A DNA stretch of 64,000 nt, taken from the NCBI GenBank assembly GCA_026005075.1, contig BPKJ01000001.1, forward strand, positions 1-64,000, written 5' to 3'. This document shows, piece by piece, positions 57,364 to 64,000 of the stretch. The translations under genes were made by a program, and so were the position numbers. Within the stretch, counting starts at the first letter, position 1, and every line of letters begins with the position of its first letter. This stretch comes from Lysobacteraceae bacterium. GTDB lineage: Bacteria > Pseudomonadota > Gammaproteobacteria > Xanthomonadales > Xanthomonadaceae. Below the pieces are notes generated by a model that did no database searches, was not told the origin of the DNA, and was given only the letters and a program-made list of their open reading frames with translations.

Positions 57364-59286
57364 CTACTGCAGGCGGTTCTCGGCGATCGTTACCGGATAG
57401 CGCTCGCGAAGGCGCTCGATCAGCTCACGCACCTCCACCGCGGCCAGCGACTGGGCCAGCTGGTCGGCCACCGCCTGACGCTCGGCCGCGGGAACCGCGG
57501 CCGGGTCGCCGTCGCTGACCCGGTCCAGCTCCAGCAGCGCCCGCCGATCCGGTGCGAGTTCGACCACCGCCCGACGCACCTCGCCCTCCCCGGGGCGGGC
57601 GAGCCGGAAGGCTTCGCGGATCAGCGCAGGGTCCGGAGCGATGCCGGAGCGACGCACGCCCTTGGCCTCGTGGACCTCCACACCGGCCTCGGCCGCCAGA
57701 TCATCGAGCGACGCACCCTTCTCCCAGCGGGCCATCCACTCGGCAGCCTGCCGGTCGGCCAGCTCGCGCAGCCGATCGCGCCGCCAGTCGTCCTGCACCT
57801 GGTCACGGACTTCCTCGAGTGTCAGCGGCTTGGACGGCCGATGCTCCACGACGCGCAGGACCAGGATCCGTCCATCGCCGAGATCGATCGGATCGCTCGC
57901 GGTCCCGTCCCGGATGTGCTGGGCGTCGAACGCGGCCTTGAGCACCTTCGGATCGCGGGTGACCGGATCCTCCCCGCCGGCACGCCCGAAGGGGCCTGCC
58001 TCGTGGACCTCGAGGCCCAGCTCCTTGGCCGCGGCGGCAAGCGTGGACGGATCCCGGTAGACGATGTCGACCAGCCGGCCGGCGCGCTCGTTCAGGGCCC
58101 GCTCGCGCTCGGAGGCGAGGTACTCGGACTCGATCTGGCCACGCACTTCCTCGAAGGGCTTGACCTTGCCCGGCCGCACCTCGCGCAGCCAGATCACGTG
58201 CCAGCCCTCCGCCGAGCGCACCGGCTCGCTGATCTCGCCCGGCTGCATCGCGAACAGGGCCGATTCGAAGGCAGGGTCGGTCAGACCCGGCTCGATCCAG
58301 CCAAGGTCGCCCCCTGCGGCCTTCGATCCCGCATCCTCGGAGTTCTCGCGCGCCAGCGCCGCGAAGTCGGCGCCCTCGCTACGGGCCTGTTCGGCCAGCG
58401 CCCGGGCCCTCGCCTGCGCCTCCTTCTGCTGCTCGGCCGGCGCATCGGCAGGCAGGCGGATCAGGATGTGCGAGGCAAGCCTCTGCTCGACCTCGGTAAA
58501 GCGCATCTTCTGTTCCTCGTAGCGCTTTCGCAGGGTCTCCTCGTCCACCGACTGCGCCGCCTCACCCATCTGGTCCGGGCCGACCATCACGTATTCGATG
58601 CGGACCGTCTCCTCGCTGAGGTAGCGGTCGGCATGGGCCGCGTGGTAGGCCGCCAGCGCCTCCGCATCGGGCTCACCGACCTCCTCCGCCGCCGGCGCCG
58701 GCAGCTCGACATGGCGAAAATCCCGCGTCTGGTCGCGCAACCGGAGGTAGTGGTCCAGCTCGGCCACGGTCGCGAACGCCGACCGACCCAGTCCCTGCGG
58801 CAGCATCCGCACTTCCAGCTCGTCGCGAATCCTCTGCTCGAACGAGAGCGGGCTCATGCCCTGCGAGGCCAGCAGGGTCCGGTATTGCTGGGCGTTGAAC
58901 TTGCCGTCCAGCTTGAAGGCGTCGATCTTCATGATCTCCTCCTGCAGCTGGCGCGGACTGACGGCCATCCCGATTGCCTTCGCGTACTGCCTCAGCAGCG
59001 ACTCCTCGACCAGGCCGTCGAGCACCCTGCGGCGCGCCTCGGGCGTCTCGAGGATCGACGGGTCGTAGCTCTCGCCCATCATCTGCCGCATCTGCCTGCG
59101 GTACTCCTCGAAGCGCTGCCGGAAGTAGTCCTGGGAGATCTCCTGCTCGCCAACCTTGGCCACCCAGAGCTGGGCCCGCTCGGAGAAGTAGTTGTTCACC
59201 CCGAAGAAGGCGAACGGGATGATCAGCAGGCCCACGATCAGGGTAGCGATCCAGCCTGTGGTCTTTTCACGAATCTTCTGCAGCAT
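57364..59286 (-). CDS. ppiD: Periplasmic peptidyl-prolyl isomerase/chaperone PpiD (SurA-N, parvulin)
   Basis: 640 residues from the ATG at 59286. N-terminal single membrane anchor (MLQKIREKTTGWIATLIVGL with LLIIPFAFFGVNNYF), SurA-N-like chaperone region (VLDGLVEESLLRQYAKAIGM), then a parvulin domain (about 265-365: ASHILIRLPADAPAEQQKEA, GGDLGWIEPGLTDPAFESAL, FAMQPGEISEPVRSAEGWHV) and C-terminal helices. PpiD assists folding of newly exported proteins at the SecYEG exit. It follows the tRNA genes; the lon-hupB-ppiD order is shared with E. coli. Confidence 0.92.
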   Translation of the reverse strand: MLQKIREKTTGWIATLIVGLLIIPFAFFGVNNYFSERAQLWVAKVGEQEISQDYFRQRFEEYRRQMRQMMGESYDPSILETPEARRRVLDGLVEESLLRQYAKAIGMAVSPRQLQEEIMKIDAFKLDGKFNAQQYRTLLASQGMSPLSFEQRIRDELEVRMLPQGLGRSAFATVAELDHYLRLRDQTRDFRHVELPAPAAEEVGEPDAEALAAYHAAHADRYLSEETVRIEYVMVGPDQMGEAAQSVDEETLRKRYEEQKMRFTEVEQRLASHILIRLPADAPAEQQKEAQARARALAEQARSEGADFAALARENSEDAGSKAAGGDLGWIEPGLTDPAFESALFAMQPGEISEPVRSAEGWHVIWLREVRPGKVKPFEEVRGQIESEYLASERERALNERAGRLVDIVYRDPSTLAAAAKELGLEVHEAGPFGRAGGEDPVTRDPKVLKAAFDAQHIRDGTASDPIDLGDGRILVLRVVEHRPSKPLTLEEVRDQVQDDWRRDRLRELADRQAAEWMARWEKGASLDDLAAEAGVEVHEAKGVRRSGIAPDPALIREAFRLARPGEGEVRRAVVELAPDRRALLELDRVSDGDPAAVPAAERQAVADQLAQSLAAVEVRELIERLRERYPVTIAENRLQ

Positions 59287-59340
59287 GGATGCAGGTTTCC
59301 GTCTCTTGCGCCCTCGCCGGGCGCGGTGGGAAGGGACCCT

Positions 59341-59373
59341 AAAAAACAAGGGCGCCGGTTGCGCGGCGCCCTT
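59341..59373 (-). terminator. Intrinsic terminator after tRNA-Asp
   Basis: On the minus strand AAGGGCGCCG/CGGCGCCCTT forms a 10-bp stem with a 6-base loop, followed by GTTTTTT (59341-59347). It ends the tRNA-Val/tRNA-Asp transcript upstream of ppiD. Confidence 0.9.
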
Positions 59374-59383
59374 GGGTAAAGGT

Positions 59384-59461
59384 GGCGGAGTGGACGGGAC
59401 TCGAACCCGCGACCCCCGGCGTGACAGGCCGGTATTCTAACCGACTGAACTACCACTCCGC
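59384..59461 (-). tRNA. tRNA-Asp (anticodon GTC)
   Basis: On the minus strand the acceptor arm GCGGAGT pairs with ACTCCGC; the D arm, the anticodon loop CTGTCAC (GTC), the variable loop and the T arm GGGTTCGAGTCCC are all present. CCA does not appear to be encoded (discriminator then ACC). Confidence 0.96.
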
Positions 59462-59503
59462 GTTTTTCTCACTGCAGGGGGGTGAACCTGCAGCCCTGAA
59501 ACT

Positions 59504-59578
59504 TGGTGGGTGCTGAGGGTTTCGAACCCCCGACCCTCGCCTTGTAAGGGCGACGCTCTACCGCTGAGCTAAGCACCC
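59504..59578 (-). tRNA. tRNA-Val (anticodon TAC)
   Basis: On the minus strand the acceptor arm GGGTGCT pairs with AGCACCC; D arm AGCTCAGCGGTAGAGC, anticodon stem CGCCC/GGGCG with loop TTACAA (TAC), T arm GGGGTTCGAAACCC. CCA is encoded at 59504-59506. It begins 11 bases after the hupB stop codon. Confidence 0.96.
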
Positions 59579-59589
59579 GGCGAAGCTGC

Positions 59590-59862
59590 TCAGTTTACAG
59601 CATCCTTGAGCGCTTTGCCAGCCTTGAACGAAGGAACCTTCGTCGCCTTGATCTTGATGGTCTGACCGGTGCGCGGGTTGCGGCCCTGGCGCGCGGCGCG
59701 CTTGCGAACCTGGAAGGTCCCGAAGCCGACCAGGGAGACGGTGTCACCCTTCTTCAGCGCCTTCTTGATCACCGCGATCATCGCATCGACCGCACGACCG
59801 GCGTCAGCCTTGGACAGCTCGGCAGCGTCGGCCACCGCACCAATGAAATCAGCCTTGTTCAT
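59590..59862 (-). CDS. hupB: DNA-binding protein HU-beta
   Basis: 90 residues from the ATG at 59862 ([20 protein letters not shown]). The nucleoid-associated DNA-bending protein signature [20 protein letters not shown] with [20 protein letters not shown] is present. The region 59863-60114 between lon and hupB (252 bp) holds no gene I can support; it must carry the hupB promoter. Confidence 0.96.
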   Translation of the reverse strand: MNKADFIGAVADAAELSKADAGRAVDAMIAVIKKALKKGDTVSLVGFGTFQVRKRAARQGRNPRTGQTIKIKATKVPSFKAGKALKDAVN

Positions 59863-60114
59863 TCTTGTCACTCCCGTTGCGAGTCAGCTCATCTTAGCGT
59901 TGTCGGTGGCGGTGGCGCGGGCCGCCTGCGTTGCCGCCCCTCCTCGTCCTCCCGCACGTGGCCTGCCGGGGTAGGCAAGGCCGCGTGTTGCAGACCGCGG
60001 GATTTATACCAGCCGCGAGAAAGGTGCGCAACGAGATCGGGCAGGAATCATGCGGGCCGCAGCCGGGCGTGGCGATCGCCCCGGCAATCGGCGAACCCCG
60101 GGCCCGGGTTGGCG

Positions 60115-62556
<2,442 letters not shown>

Positions 62557-62714
62557 CATGTCTTCTCCAGTTCGGTGGGCCACCGCCCTCGCCGCGGAAG
62601 ATGGGGGCCGCCGCGCATCCGCTCAAGTGCAGGATGCGCCCGCGACGGCAGGGCGGCAAGCGGCAGCACCCCGACCGGGAGGGGCGCGGCAGGGGCGGCG
62701 CGGGGCCCGGCGGG

Positions 62715-64000
<1,286 letters not shown>

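Overview
The window is GC-rich bacterial chromosome. The right-hand 38 kb is a conserved housekeeping backbone: map-glnD-dapD-dapE beside rpsB-tsf, rpsP-rimM-trmD-rplS, rnhA-dnaQ, fabI, and clpX-lon-hupB with two tRNA genes and ppiD. Together with a kynurenine-type tryptophan catabolic cluster, this points to a gammaproteobacterium, most likely of the Lysobacterales (Xanthomonadales). No species can be named from the sequence alone.

The left 25 kb is accessory DNA in two blocks. (1) Positions 199-5257 hold a chromosomal integron: a divergent integron integrase (intI), an attI-type junction at 4067-4073, and five cassettes running leftward, separated by four attC sites. Three of these sites are nearly identical 60-bp sequences. 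Cassette products are mostly small secreted or membrane proteins, including two paralogues of one unknown exported family and a short cation efflux protein. Same-orientation copies of one IS5-family element (1-198 partial, 5281-6578) flank the integron; a third copy lies at 8658-9955.

(2) Positions 6579-25265 hold an Rhs polymorphic-toxin locus read leftward. It begins with a very large secreted SpvB/FG-GAP/TcdB-like Rhs gene (25265 to about 17089), now split by a 693-bp fragment of an IS110-family transposase gene. Behind it come displaced Rhs fragments. Four toxin tips can be read, each followed by a candidate immunity gene: tip A (HYD1-like ADP-ribosyltransferase, membrane immunity), tip B (HExxH, periplasmic immunity with a TIMP/netrin-like look), tip C (unknown, cytosolic immunity) and tip D (HExxH, periplasmic immunity). 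A fifth fragment (E) has lost its tip to the IS5 element. Every fragment keeps a different length of Rhs core upstream, as expected for a reservoir of tips exchangeable by homologous recombination. Two fragments carry the same 76-bp insertion, which folds into four successive hairpins.

The backbone includes a two-domain beta-hydroxylase/sulfotransferase, a lysine-biosynthesis and nitrogen-sensing group (dapE, an ArsC-like reductase, dapD, glnD, map), a secreted metzincin with calcium repeats and an NHL propeller, an RcnB-like protein, the kynurenine genes (kynU, kmo, an ACMSD homologue), htpG, a Ser/Thr kinase and a multihaem cytochrome. Three backbone genes (dapD, a PQQ-type sugar dehydrogenase, a glyoxalase-like gene) each carry one apparent extra base that breaks the frame. 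Because dapD is normally essential, sequence error is as likely as decay, and the same caution applies to the broken frames in the Rhs locus.
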